Assembly (NCBI RefSeq): GCF_028743495.1
Contig: NZ_CP117968.1
DNA length: 64,000 nt
Strand: one strand, 5' to 3'
Origin: Allobacillus halotolerans
GTDB lineage: Bacteria; Bacillota; Bacilli; Bacillales; Alkalibacillaceae
Below the pieces are notes generated by a model, which saw nothing but the letters and a program-made list of their open reading frames with translations, did no database searches and was not told the DNA's origin. The translations under genes and the position numbers were made by a program. Below are positions 16,645 through 24,681 of this stretch, piece by piece (position 1 is the stretch's first letter; each line of letters opens with the position of its first letter).

Positions 16645-17802
16645 CTAACCTCTTGTATGATTTGGCAATAACCTGTTTAAGATTTTGCTGATTCTTTCAA
16701 CACAAAACTGAATTTCTTCCTCGCTCGTTTCGATTCCAAAGCTAAAGCGAATGGAATTATATATACGGTCATTTTTTTCACCATACATTGCTTTTAATAC
16801 ATGTGATGGATCAATCGAACCGGCAGTACAAGCAGAACCGGAAGAAACCGCAATGCCTTCTAAATCTAGATTCGTCAAGAACATTTCTACTTCCACACCC
16901 GGAAAACTAATGTTCAAGATATTTGGCATATGCTCTTCTTTTTTTCCATTCATGTGATAATCGATGGAAAGTTCGTTCAATCCAGCAATGAATTTCTCGC
17001 TGAGCCTTTGATAATGAGTCATTCGATCTTCTCGTTCTTTCTCCAACAACTCAATAGCTTTTTTAAACCCTACAATCCCAAGCATGTTTTCTGTACCGGA
17101 TCGCCACTTTCTTTCTTGTTCCCCGCCGAAAATTTGTTGAGCCAAATGAATATCATCATTTCGATATAAAAATCCGATTCCTTTTGGTCCGTAAATTTTA
17201 TGCGATGAAACAGATAGAAGGTCAACATTGAGTGCAGTCACATCAAGTTTTTCCAGTCCGTACGCTTGTACAGCATCCGTATGGAAAATAGCTTGGTGTT
17301 CTTTTAAACGTTCACCAATAGCCTCAATCGGTTGTTGCATGCCAGTTTCGTTGTTTACCCGCATGATGGAGACGAAAATTGTATCCGGTCGAAGGGCTTC
17401 TTCAACTGCTTCGACAGAAACGACTCCCGACTCATCCACAGGGAGAAAGGTCACTTCAAAGCCTTCCTTTTCTAACTCCTCCATTGGATGTAAAACAGCG
17501 TGATGTTCAATCTGGGTCGTGATGATATGCTTGCCTTTATGGGCATGAGCCCGTGCAACTCCAAAGATCGCTAGATTGTTTGCCTCGGTTGCTCCACTCG
17601 TAAATATAATCGAAGAAAAATCGGCTCCGATACTCCGTGCAGCTTCGCTTCTAGCTTCATCCAATAGTTTTCTGCTTTCTCTGCCAAAGGAGTGGATACT
17701 GCTTGGGTTTCCATATGTCCCTTCCAGTGCTTCCATCATTTCTTGTTTGACTTCAGGGTGTAAAGGAGTTGTTGCTGCGTAATCTAAATAAACGCGTTTC
17801 AC
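16645..17802 (-). CDS. yrvO: Cysteine desulfurase, YrvO type
   Basis: 385-aa PLP-dependent NifS/IscS-like enzyme that removes sulfur from cysteine and forms a persulfide. YLDYAATTPLHPEV opens the protein; the PLP lysine is in SVSSHKIYGPKGIGFLY and the active-site cysteine loop in AVSSGSACTAGSIDPSHVL. The B. subtilis orthologue hands sulfur to MnmA, encoded immediately downstream. I chose the GTG at 17802, 6 bases after AGGTG; the GTG at 17811 overlaps that site. It lies 22 bases after cymR. Confidence 0.95.
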   Translation of the reverse strand: MKRVYLDYAATTPLHPEVKQEMMEALEGTYGNPSSIHSFGRESRKLLDEARSEAARSIGADFSSIIFTSGATEANNLAIFGVARAHAHKGKHIITTQIEHHAVLHPMEELEKEGFEVTFLPVDESGVVSVEAVEEALRPDTIFVSIMRVNNETGMQQPIEAIGERLKEHQAIFHTDAVQAYGLEKLDVTALNVDLLSVSSHKIYGPKGIGFLYRNDDIHLAQQIFGGEQERKWRSGTENMLGIVGFKKAIELLEKEREDRMTHYQRLSEKFIAGLNELSIDYHMNGKKEEHMPNILNISFPGVEVEMFLTNLDLEGIAVSSGSACTAGSIDPSHVLKAMYGEKNDRIYNSIRFSFGIETSEEEIQFCVERISKILNRLLPNHTRG

Positions 17803-17823
17803 AGAAGTCACCTACTTTTTCTA

Positions 17824-18246
17824 TTAAATATAAAACATATCTTCTTCTTGATAAATGGAGCCATCGTGCTCTGCTAAATCAGCCAACGTTGTTGAATCGA
17901 GTACATCCTTTACGGCGTCACGAATTCGTCGCCACAATTCTTGCTGAGCAGGTTGTTCATCCTCCATCTCTTCAACGGGGCGAATCGGTCCTTCAAGTGG
18001 TTTTATGATGTCTGCTGCCGTTATATTTTTCGGCTCTTCAGCCAATAAATAACCACCTTTAGCTCCGCGAACACTTCTGACCAAACCAACATTGCGAAGT
18101 GGTGCGATTAATTGTTCAAGATAATGTTCAGATAAATGATATTCTTGTGCAATTACTTTTAGCGAAATCGGATTTTTACTCGGATGTCCTTTTGCCAATG
18201 CAATCATGATCGTTAGTCCGTATCTCCCTTTCGTAGAGATCTTCAT
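17824..18246 (-). CDS. cymR: Rrf2-family cysteine metabolism repressor CymR
   Basis: 140-aa winged-helix regulator of the Rrf2 family. The N-terminal MKISTKGRYGLTIMIALA and the recognition segment SLKVIAQEYHLSEHYLEQLIAPLRNVGLVRSVRGAKGGY match CymR closely. There are no cysteine ligands for an iron-sulfur cluster, consistent with CymR rather than IscR. In B. subtilis it represses cysteine and cystine uptake genes together with CysK. Its linkage to the desulfurase and mnmA ties sulfur supply to tRNA thiolation. Confidence 0.94.
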   Translation of the reverse strand: MKISTKGRYGLTIMIALAKGHPSKNPISLKVIAQEYHLSEHYLEQLIAPLRNVGLVRSVRGAKGGYLLAEEPKNITAADIIKPLEGPIRPVEEMEDEQPAQQELWRRIRDAVKDVLDSTTLADLAEHDGSIYQEEDMFYI

Positions 18247-18278
18247 CCAATATCCCCCTCATCAATAACCAAATCTAA

Positions 18279-18320
18279 CAGATGGATTGGCACCTTTTGC
18301 GAAAACCATCTGACATTATA
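18279..18320 (-). promoter_or_regulatory. Extended -10 promoter and start-site palindrome of cymR
   Basis: Minus strand TGCTATAAT (the -10 hexamer is 18320-18315) is an extended -10; no good -35 is visible. Directly downstream lies the inverted repeat CAGATGG/CCATCTG (18279-18285 with 18306-18312), which overlaps the predicted start. It could be an operator or a 5' mRNA hairpin. Confidence 0.45.
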
Positions 18321-18352
18321 GCATGTTTTAATACATTGTGGAATTTAATGAA

Positions 18353-19651
18353 CTAGCGCTTCTTTTCATCCTGTCGCGATTCGTTCGATAACTTTTTCAA
18401 CTTCTCGTATGTTTGCGCATATCTTTTTTCTTCACCTAACATTTTAGGCTGATAATATGACATACCACGGAGGGACTCAGGTAAATATTCTTGGTAAACC
18501 CATCCAGTAGAAGAATGATGCGGGTATTTATATTCAACTCCATGTCCCAGGTTGGATGCACCTGCATAATGCGAATCCTTTATATGATCTGGTATATCCG
18601 CCGTCACACCTTTTTTGACATGCTTAATCGCTTTATCCAGTGCTTTATAAGCGGTATTCGACTTCGGTGATAAACATAACTCAATGGTGATCACACTTAG
18701 AGGAATCCTCGCCTCAGGCAAGCCTAATCGTTCGACGGATTGAATGGCAGGCAACACACGTGCAGCTACGGCTGGACTAGCCAAACCAATATCCTCGTAT
18801 GCAATCACCAACAATCGACGCATGATGGCTTCCAAATCGCCGCCTTCTAACAGTCTAGCTAAATAATATAAGGCGGCATCCGCATCACTGCCACGAATAC
18901 TTTTTTGAAACCCCGATAGCAGATCGTAATAAATGTCTCCTTTATTATCATGCACAAAACCTTTATTTTGAATGCTTGACTGAACCGTTTCGAGTTCTAC
19001 TTGGTAGGTACCTTCATCCGTCATATCCGAAGCGTAAACAACTTCTTCTAAAATCGTTAAAGCTGTACGCCCATCACCTGTCGTTTCAGCGATCAGCTTC
19101 AGATGATCATCCGAAATATCAATCGTCATGTGGGATAATCCTCTTGGGTCTTTTAACGCTCGATGAAGAAGTCCTAATATATCGTCTTGATTCAACGGAT
19201 GTAATTGCTTGATCTGCCCACAGCGTGATCGAATTGCATTATTTACACTATGATAAGGATTTTCAGTTGTCGCACCGATGAATGTTATAATTCCTTCCTC
19301 CATCGCATTTAGCAATGTATCCTGCTGTCCTTTGTGAAAGCGATGAATCTCATCGATGAACAAAAGCACATTTCTAGTTAATTTTGCTTCTTGGATAATC
19401 TGTTCAACCTCTTTTTTGCTGGCGCTTGTCGCATTAATCGCAAAGAATTCCATATTGGAAGAACCTGCAATGGCATAAGCTAAAGAAGTCTTCCCAGTTC
19501 CGGGTGGTCCATACAGAAGCATTGATGGTACATATCCATTTTTAATCATTTTATATAAAGAAGTGTTCTCACCGATCACATGTTTTTGACCGACAACTTC
19601 TTCAATTTTCTCAGGTCGCATACGGAATGCAAGTGGTTCATTATTAAACAT
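18353..19651 (-). CDS. rarA: Replication-associated recombination protein A
   Basis: 432-aa AAA+ ATPase of the RarA/MgsA/WRNIP1 family, related to clamp loaders, acting at stalled replication forks. Walker A is YGPPGTGKTS, Walker B LLFIDEIHRFHKGQQD, sensor 1 FIGATTENPYHSVNNAIRSR. The C-terminal tetramerisation part has GVEYKYPHHSSTGWVYQEYLP. ATG 19651 follows AAGGAG by 6 bases. It is divergent from the rsfA-like gene, as rarA has a separate promoter upstream of cymR. Confidence 0.95.
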   Translation of the reverse strand: MFNNEPLAFRMRPEKIEEVVGQKHVIGENTSLYKMIKNGYVPSMLLYGPPGTGKTSLAYAIAGSSNMEFFAINATSASKKEVEQIIQEAKLTRNVLLFIDEIHRFHKGQQDTLLNAMEEGIITFIGATTENPYHSVNNAIRSRCGQIKQLHPLNQDDILGLLHRALKDPRGLSHMTIDISDDHLKLIAETTGDGRTALTILEEVVYASDMTDEGTYQVELETVQSSIQNKGFVHDNKGDIYYDLLSGFQKSIRGSDADAALYYLARLLEGGDLEAIMRRLLVIAYEDIGLASPAVAARVLPAIQSVERLGLPEARIPLSVITIELCLSPKSNTAYKALDKAIKHVKKGVTADIPDHIKDSHYAGASNLGHGVEYKYPHHSSTGWVYQEYLPESLRGMSYYQPKMLGEEKRYAQTYEKLKKLSNESRQDEKKR

Positions 19652-19736
19652 ATCGTTCTCCTTCAATTCATGCTCAATCTTTTTCTATTTTACTATAGAT
19701 GTCCAGTTTTTTCTGAGTTTGAGCCTGGATTTCTAT

Positions 19737-19766
19737 GTATATTATCCTCACAACTTGCACATGATA
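19737..19766 (+). promoter_or_regulatory. Forespore (sigma-G/sigma-F type) promoter of the rsfA-like gene
   Basis: GTATA (19737-19741), 18-bp spacer, CATGATA (19760-19766). This fits the B. subtilis sigma-G consensus (GHATR, about 18, CATNHTA) at every position; sigma-F recognises a related sequence. The predicted start is near 19773, 35 bases before the ATG. B. subtilis rsfA is itself a forespore gene, which supports the assignment. Confidence 0.65.
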
Positions 19767-19807
19767 GAAATAGGAAACTATCATTCGAGATAAAAGGAGT
19801 TGGGAAT

Positions 19808-20419
19808 ATGGTTAAAGTGAGGCAAGACGCTTGGTCTCATGAAGATGATTTATTACTGGCAGAAACTGTGCTTAGACATATACGTGAAGGAAGTACACAA
19901 TTAGTGGCTTTCGAGGAAGTCGGTGACAAACTGAATCGAACGGCTGCTGCATGTGGTTTTCGGTGGAACGCTGAAGTCCGTAAAAACTATGAAAAAGCAG
20001 TAGACTTGGCCAAAAGGCAACGGAAAGAACGTAAAAAAGCAATGAAGCAACAAGCAACGAATGGAGTCACAAACATCTCCGAAGCGAAAGAAATAACGAA
20101 AACGAATCAACAACCTACCACCATTGATGAAATTATTCATTTACTAGAACAACTAAAAGAATCTACTTCAATCAATGATGAAGCTGAATTCGAGCAAATG
20201 AAGGAATATAATCAACAGTTAACCAATGAAAATGAAGAATGGAAAGCAAAATACGAACAACTGCAAAAAGATTACGATACCTTAAAAGAAGATTACCAGA
20301 CATTTGTGAACATCATGGACCGTGCAAGGAAAATGGTCGTATTGGATGAAGATTCGTCCCTATCCTCACCTGCTTTTAAGATGGCGAAAAATGGCAATTT
20401 AGAGCAAATTGCGAAATGA
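19808..20419 (+). CDS. RsfA family prespore-specific regulator
   Basis: 203-aa DNA-binding regulator of the RsfA family. The N-terminal Myb/SANT-like domain is clear: RQDAWSHEDDLLLAETVLRH with spaced tryptophans, then NRTAAACGFRWNAEVRKNY. A basic linker follows, then a coiled coil (about residues 110-180: EEWKAKYEQLQKDYDTLKEDY) typical of the family. RsfA tunes forespore sigma-F-dependent genes in B. subtilis; that species has more than one homologue, so I give no symbol. ATG 19808 follows AAAAGGAG by 7 bases and a forespore-type promoter. Confidence 0.9.
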   Translation: MVKVRQDAWSHEDDLLLAETVLRHIREGSTQLVAFEEVGDKLNRTAAACGFRWNAEVRKNYEKAVDLAKRQRKERKKAMKQQATNGVTNISEAKEITKTNQQPTTIDEIIHLLEQLKESTSINDEAEFEQMKEYNQQLTNENEEWKAKYEQLQKDYDTLKEDYQTFVNIMDRARKMVVLDEDSSLSSPAFKMAKNGNLEQIAK

Positions 20420-20487
20420 AAAAAGCAGGACACAAAGCATGTTCATTAAGATCTCTCAATAATTGATTTCTTCCAATATAAACATAT

Positions 20488-20527
20488 AAAAAAAGCTATT
20501 TTAAGGTTTGCTTAAAATAGCTTTTTT
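20488..20527. terminator. Bidirectional terminator between rsfA-like gene and 6S RNA
   Basis: About 16-bp near-perfect stem with a GTTTG loop; seven A on the left and six T on the right make it work on both strands. It ends the rsfA-like gene (+) and the 6S RNA transcript (-). Confidence 0.92.
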
Positions 20528-20539
20528 GTATGTACACAA

Positions 20540-20732
20540 TCCCAATTGTGCCGTTCCTCCTTAATGTTTTGAACCCGCTCCAGGCAGGTGGGTGTCCTGT
20601 TCTGTGCTTTGTATGTCCTATAAAAGGCATATACGCCACACAGAAACGCCGGACTCCCTTACATAAAAGTGTTCGGTCAAAACGTACGACGGAGAAGACG
20701 AACACATTAGGATTGCTCTGTTTCAACTTTGT
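20540..20732 (-). ncRNA. ssrS: Probable 6S RNA
   Basis: About 190 nt with its own promoter and terminator and no plausible reading frame. It folds as the long rod expected of 6S RNA: closing stem CCTAATGT with ACATTAAGG (20711-20704 with 20567-20559), then a large internal bulge, then GGGAGTCC with GGACACCC, and a terminal stem TTCTGTG/CACAGAA. 6S RNA mimics an open promoter and sequesters the sigma-A holoenzyme in stationary phase. The aspS-to-rarA neighbourhood is where I recall B. subtilis 6S-1 lying. Ends are approximate; a covariance-model search would settle it. Confidence 0.75.
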
Positions 20733-20738
20733 AATCAA

Positions 20739-20767
20739 ATAATATCACATACATTATCCAATATCAA
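20739..20767 (-). promoter_or_regulatory. Sigma-A promoter of the 6S RNA
   Basis: Minus strand TTGATA (20767-20762), 17-bp spacer, TATTAT (20744-20739). The predicted start near 20732 begins the folded RNA. It lies 55 bases after the aspS stop, with no terminator between. Confidence 0.8.
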
Positions 20768-20821
20768 GAGATACAAGCGCCCAATTTTTGGTTTTCTTAA
20801 TCTTTTTTTAGAATATTCAGC

Positions 20822-22594
20822 TTACTGGTTTTCATTATCTTTCAATTCTAAGTGTAATTCAGCTAGTTGCTCATCCGACACCTTAGACGGCGCCTCGGTC
20901 AATGGATCTGATGCTGATGCTGTCTTCGGAAATAAAATTGTGTCGCGAAGATTCGTTTTGCCGGCCAAAAGCATCACCAAGCGATCAAAGCCAAGGGCAA
21001 TTCCACCGTGTGGAGGTGCTCCAAATTCTAATGCTTCCAACAAGAATCCAAATTGTTCTTCTGCGGATTCTTTTGTGAAACCGAGGGCTTCAAACATTTT
21101 ATATTGCAAGTCTTTTTCGTAGATACGCAATGATCCACCACCGAGTTCAAAGCCATTTAACACAACATCATAAGCTTGTGCTTGAACATTTTCTGGTGAA
21201 TCTGTCAATTGATCGATATGCTCAGGCTTTGGCATTGTAAATGGATGGTGAGCTGCGTGATATCGTCCATCTTCGGAATCATATTCAAACAATGGCCAGT
21301 CAGTAACCCATAAGAAGTTTAGTTGCTCTTCATTGATTAAGCCAAGCTCTTTTCCTAATTTTAATCGAAGTGCACCTAAGCTGTCGTAAACAATTTGTTT
21401 TTGATCAGCGACGAATAGAAGCAAGTCATTTGCTTTTGCATCTAGCTGATCACGTAATGATTTAGCATCATCTTCATCGAAAAATTTGGCGATCGGACCT
21501 GTCAATGCACCATTCTCGTCAATTTTAATCCATGCTAACCCTTTTGCTCCATAGATTTTCACAAAATCCGTTAATTGATCGATGTCTTTTCGTGAAAATT
21601 GGTCAGCCTGATTTTCAACATTTAATGCACTCACTTGACCGCCGTTTTCCACGGTTTGTTTAAACACATTAAAGTTTGAGGTTGCAGCGAACTCATTGAT
21701 TTGTTTTAGCTCCATACCGAAGCGTGTATCCGGTTTGTCTGACCCATATCGCTCCATTGCTTCTTGATAGGTCATTCGAGGAAATGGATCGGCTATGTCT
21801 TTTCCTTTAACCTCTTTTACGACAAATCGAAGCATCTCTTCCGTCATGTTCATGATTTCTTCTTGGTTCATGAAAGACGTTTCAATATCAATTTGTGTAA
21901 ACTCAGGCTGGCGATCGGCACGTAAATCTTCATCACGGAAACAACGAGTAATCTGATAATATTTTTCGAATCCTGAGACCATCAGCAACTGCTTAAAGAG
22001 TTGCGGCGACTGTGGTAACGCATAGAACTCTCCTTCATGAACACGACTAGGGACTAAATAATCCCGCGCTCCTTCAGGTGTGCTTTTCGTCAACACTGGC
22101 GTTTCCATTTCCAAAAAGTTTTGTCGATTCAAATACTGGCGAATGGCTTGGGCAATTTCATGCCGTAAAATAAATGTTTCTTGCATCGTATTCCGTCGTA
22201 AATCTAAATAACGATATTTCAAACGAATTTCTTCTGAAACATCTATTTTATCCTCAATCTGGATCGGCAATGCCTTCGATTTACTGATAATCGTCAGCTT
22301 GTTGGCTACGATTTCAAGTTCACCTGTTTTCATCGATGGATTGATGGTACCTTCATCTCTTTGTTTCACAACACCAGTAACCTCGATGACATATTCACTT
22401 CGAATCCTTTCTGCTTGCTCCAATGCTTCTTTCGATTCTGGACTGAATACAACTTGCACAACCCCTGAGCGATCGCGTAAATCAATAAAGATCAGTCCGC
22501 CAAGGTCCCGGCGTCGTTGTACCCATCCTTTTAATAATACAGTCTGCTCCTCTTGATCAAGAGTAAGCATCCCGCAGTATGAACGTTCGAGCAT
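20822..22594 (-). CDS. aspS: Aspartyl-tRNA synthetase
   Basis: 590-aa bacterial-type AspRS. The N-terminal OB-fold anticodon domain (VLLKGWVQRRRDLGGLIFIDLRDRSG) is followed by the class II core with FLEMETPVLTKSTPEGARDYLVPSR, QSPQLFKQLLM and CFRDEDLRADRQPEFTQID (motif 2). The bacterial GAD insertion and motif 3 GIALGFDRLVMLLAG complete it. ATG 22594 follows GGAGGG and begins one base after the hisS stop, so the pair is cotranscribed under the upstream T-box. Confidence 0.97.
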   Translation of the reverse strand: MLERSYCGMLTLDQEEQTVLLKGWVQRRRDLGGLIFIDLRDRSGVVQVVFSPESKEALEQAERIRSEYVIEVTGVVKQRDEGTINPSMKTGELEIVANKLTIISKSKALPIQIEDKIDVSEEIRLKYRYLDLRRNTMQETFILRHEIAQAIRQYLNRQNFLEMETPVLTKSTPEGARDYLVPSRVHEGEFYALPQSPQLFKQLLMVSGFEKYYQITRCFRDEDLRADRQPEFTQIDIETSFMNQEEIMNMTEEMLRFVVKEVKGKDIADPFPRMTYQEAMERYGSDKPDTRFGMELKQINEFAATSNFNVFKQTVENGGQVSALNVENQADQFSRKDIDQLTDFVKIYGAKGLAWIKIDENGALTGPIAKFFDEDDAKSLRDQLDAKANDLLLFVADQKQIVYDSLGALRLKLGKELGLINEEQLNFLWVTDWPLFEYDSEDGRYHAAHHPFTMPKPEHIDQLTDSPENVQAQAYDVVLNGFELGGGSLRIYEKDLQYKMFEALGFTKESAEEQFGFLLEALEFGAPPHGGIALGFDRLVMLLAGKTNLRDTILFPKTASASDPLTEAPSKVSDEQLAELHLELKDNENQ

Positions 22595-22595
22595 C

Positions 22596-23858
22596 TTATT
22601 TCCCTCCAATATAAGTTGCAATCTCGTTGAGTGGAACGGTCGTTTGTTCCCCGGTTGCTAATTCTTTTACTTTTGCTTTACCTTCATTCATTTCCTCTTC
22701 TCCAAGGATGACGACAAATTTAGCTTTCGCCCGTTCAGCTGCCTTAAACTGAGCCTTCATTTTTTTATTCAAATAATCCCGGTCAGCTCGAATTCCTTGT
22801 TGGCGTAGTTGATGAATGAGTTCGGTTGCTTTGAATGTCACTTCATCGCCAATCGAAACGATATAACAATCAATTCCTGCGTTCGTTTCAAGCGATAGCT
22901 TTTCGGCATCAAGTGCCATCAACAATCGTTCAATACTCAAAGCAAAACCGATTCCTGATGTTTCAGGGCCACCAAGATCTTCAATTAATCCGTTGTATCG
23001 GCCACCACCGGACAGTGTAGTAATGGAACCAAACCCTTCTGCTTCACTCATGATTTCAAAAGCAGTTTGTGTATAATAGTCCAATCCCCGAACAAGATTT
23101 TCATCTACAGTATAGGAAATCCCCATCGCATCCAAATGTTTTTTGACAGATTCAAAGTAGTTGCTTGAATACTCATTGAGGTAATCCAATATAGACGGTG
23201 CTGTTTTCATCGCTGGATGATCTTGATCGACCTTACAGTCCAGTAAACGGAGTGGATTCTTTTCCAGTCTAACTTGACAATCTTGGCATAGCTCTTCTTG
23301 ATGTGGCTGAAAATGGTTGATCAATGCTTCCCGGTGGCTTTGACGGCTTTCTCGGTCGCCTAGACTATTGATGACTAACTTAAGCGACTTTAATCCAAAT
23401 GCTTCATAGCACTCCATCGCAAATGCTAATACTTCCGCGTCAATTGCCGGATTGTCACTACCAATCGCTTCAATGCCAAACTGAGTAAATTGCCGCGTGC
23501 GTCCTTGTTGTGGTCGTTCATACCTGAACATCGGCCCGATATAATACAATTTAGTAGGCTGCTCTGGTAGTCCGTGCATTTTATGTTGTACATATGATCT
23601 TGCTACAGAAGCTGTGCCTTCAGGGCGTAATGTTAAGCTTCTCCCACCTCTGTCTTCAAATGTGTACATCTCTTTTTGAACGATGTCTGTTGTATCACCG
23701 ACACCTCGCTGAAATAATTCTGTTCGCTCAAACATAGGCGTACGTATCTCTCTATAATGATATTTTTCCGATAATTTTCTTAACGTATTTTCAATGACTT
23801 GCCATTTCTCTGTTGCTTCTGGCAATAGATCTTCCGTACCTCTAGGTATATGAATCAA
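22596..23858 (-). CDS. hisS: Histidyl-tRNA synthetase
   Basis: 420-aa class II HisRS. Motif 1 begins IPRGTEDLLPEATEKW; motif 2 is FRYERPQQGRTRQFTQFG; the HisA signature is LVRGLDYYTQTAFEI and motif 3 GIGFALSIERLLMAL. The C-terminal anticodon domain has GIRADRDYLNKKMKAQFKAAERAKAKFVVILGEEE. I chose the TTG start at 23858: AAGGAGG lies 8 bases upstream and the product then starts at the family's usual IHIPRG. The open frame to 23927 reaches the T-box terminator region and is not coding there. Confidence 0.96.
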   Translation of the reverse strand: MIHIPRGTEDLLPEATEKWQVIENTLRKLSEKYHYREIRTPMFERTELFQRGVGDTTDIVQKEMYTFEDRGGRSLTLRPEGTASVARSYVQHKMHGLPEQPTKLYYIGPMFRYERPQQGRTRQFTQFGIEAIGSDNPAIDAEVLAFAMECYEAFGLKSLKLVINSLGDRESRQSHREALINHFQPHQEELCQDCQVRLEKNPLRLLDCKVDQDHPAMKTAPSILDYLNEYSSNYFESVKKHLDAMGISYTVDENLVRGLDYYTQTAFEIMSEAEGFGSITTLSGGGRYNGLIEDLGGPETSGIGFALSIERLLMALDAEKLSLETNAGIDCYIVSIGDEVTFKATELIHQLRQQGIRADRDYLNKKMKAQFKAAERAKAKFVVILGEEEMNEGKAKVKELATGEQTTVPLNEIATYIGGK

Positions 23859-23897
23859 CGTCAGTTCCTCCTTCGTTTTATGTAATTCTTTTGAAAA

Positions 23898-24170
23898 TAA
23901 AAAAATCCCTATCAATCCGCATTCCAATTGATAGGGACGAGTTTACCCCGTGTTGCCACCCTGATTAAAGCAACCTAAGAGAGTTGCTTTCACTTCATTT
24001 CATTAACGCTTCTCGCGGCCTATACCTACTTTTACATTCGGCAAGGCACCTCCGGAATGTCTTTCACAAAGGACATATGAGTTTGCTTCCAGCCATGGCA
24101 AACCCTCTCTGTCATATGTGTTTCTTTGCTACTTTTTCCCTCATTGGTATTGATCACTATTCAATTAATT
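23898..24170 (-). promoter_or_regulatory. T-box leader, aspartate specifier, for hisS-aspS
   Basis: Minus strand: Stem I with GACAGAGAGGG and GCTGGAAGC distal motifs; specifier region GTGAAA-GAC-ATTCCGGAG (near 24060), which aligns base for base with the alaS leader's TTGAAC-GCT-ATTCCAGAG. T-box sequence AGGGTGGCAACACGG (about 23947-23962). Terminator stem CCCTATCAAT with ATTGATAGGG and seven T to 23899. The specifier is therefore GAC (Asp) although hisS is the first gene. The next overlapping triplet, CAT, is a His codon. The bulge base C pairs with G73 of tRNAAsp. Confidence 0.92.
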
Positions 24171-24176
24171 TCAATT

Positions 24177-24205
24177 ATCATAGCTATATTTCAATAGCTT
24201 GTCAA
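24177..24205 (-). promoter_or_regulatory. Sigma-A promoter of hisS-aspS
   Basis: Minus strand TTGACA (24205-24200), 17-bp spacer, TATGAT (24182-24177): 11 of 12 consensus bases. It lies immediately after the dtd stop codon, giving a leader of about 310 bases that holds the T-box. Confidence 0.88.
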
Positions 24206-24207
24206 GA

Positions 24208-24651
24208 CTAATCATCTGTATCCAATATTAAGGTGACAGGGCCATCATTGATCAGTGACACTTCCATGTGTTCACCAAATTTCCCTTCTTCTACTTCTAT
24301 ACCTAACTGTCTAATCCGATCATTAAATTGCTGGTATAATTCAAGTGCTTGGTCTGGCTTAGCCGCTTGCATAAAGTTAGGCCGTCTGCCTTTCCTTGTA
24401 TCTCCATATAATGTAAATTGAGAGATGGATAAAATTTTACCATGGACATCTTTAAGTGAAAGGTTCATTTTCTCCTGATCATCTTCAAATACTCGCAGGT
24501 TAATGATTTTCTCTGCTAAATAGTTCACATCTGTTTCGGTGTCTTTTGTCGATACTCCAAGTAGAACGACTAGTCCATCTTGGATCTCGCCTGTCCGTTC
24601 TCCGTTGACATCGACAGCACCACTCGTCACACGTTGAATTATAGCTCGCAT
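24208..24651 (-). CDS. dtd: D-aminoacyl-tRNA deacylase
   Basis: 147-aa deacylase that frees tRNAs mischarged with D-amino acids (D-Tyr and others) and glycine from tRNAAla. The family motifs ISQFTLYGDTRKGRRPNFMQAA and the C-terminal Gly-cis-Pro loop NDGPVTLILDT are intact. ATG 24651 follows AAGGGGT by 7 bases and gives the usual 147-aa length. It lies 30 bases after relA, as in B. subtilis, so the two are probably cotranscribed. Confidence 0.96.
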   Translation of the reverse strand: MRAIIQRVTSGAVDVNGERTGEIQDGLVVLLGVSTKDTETDVNYLAEKIINLRVFEDDQEKMNLSLKDVHGKILSISQFTLYGDTRKGRRPNFMQAAKPDQALELYQQFNDRIRQLGIEVEEGKFGEHMEVSLINDGPVTLILDTDD

Positions 24652-24681
24652 TACTTTTACCCCTTTATCCATCAAAATCCA

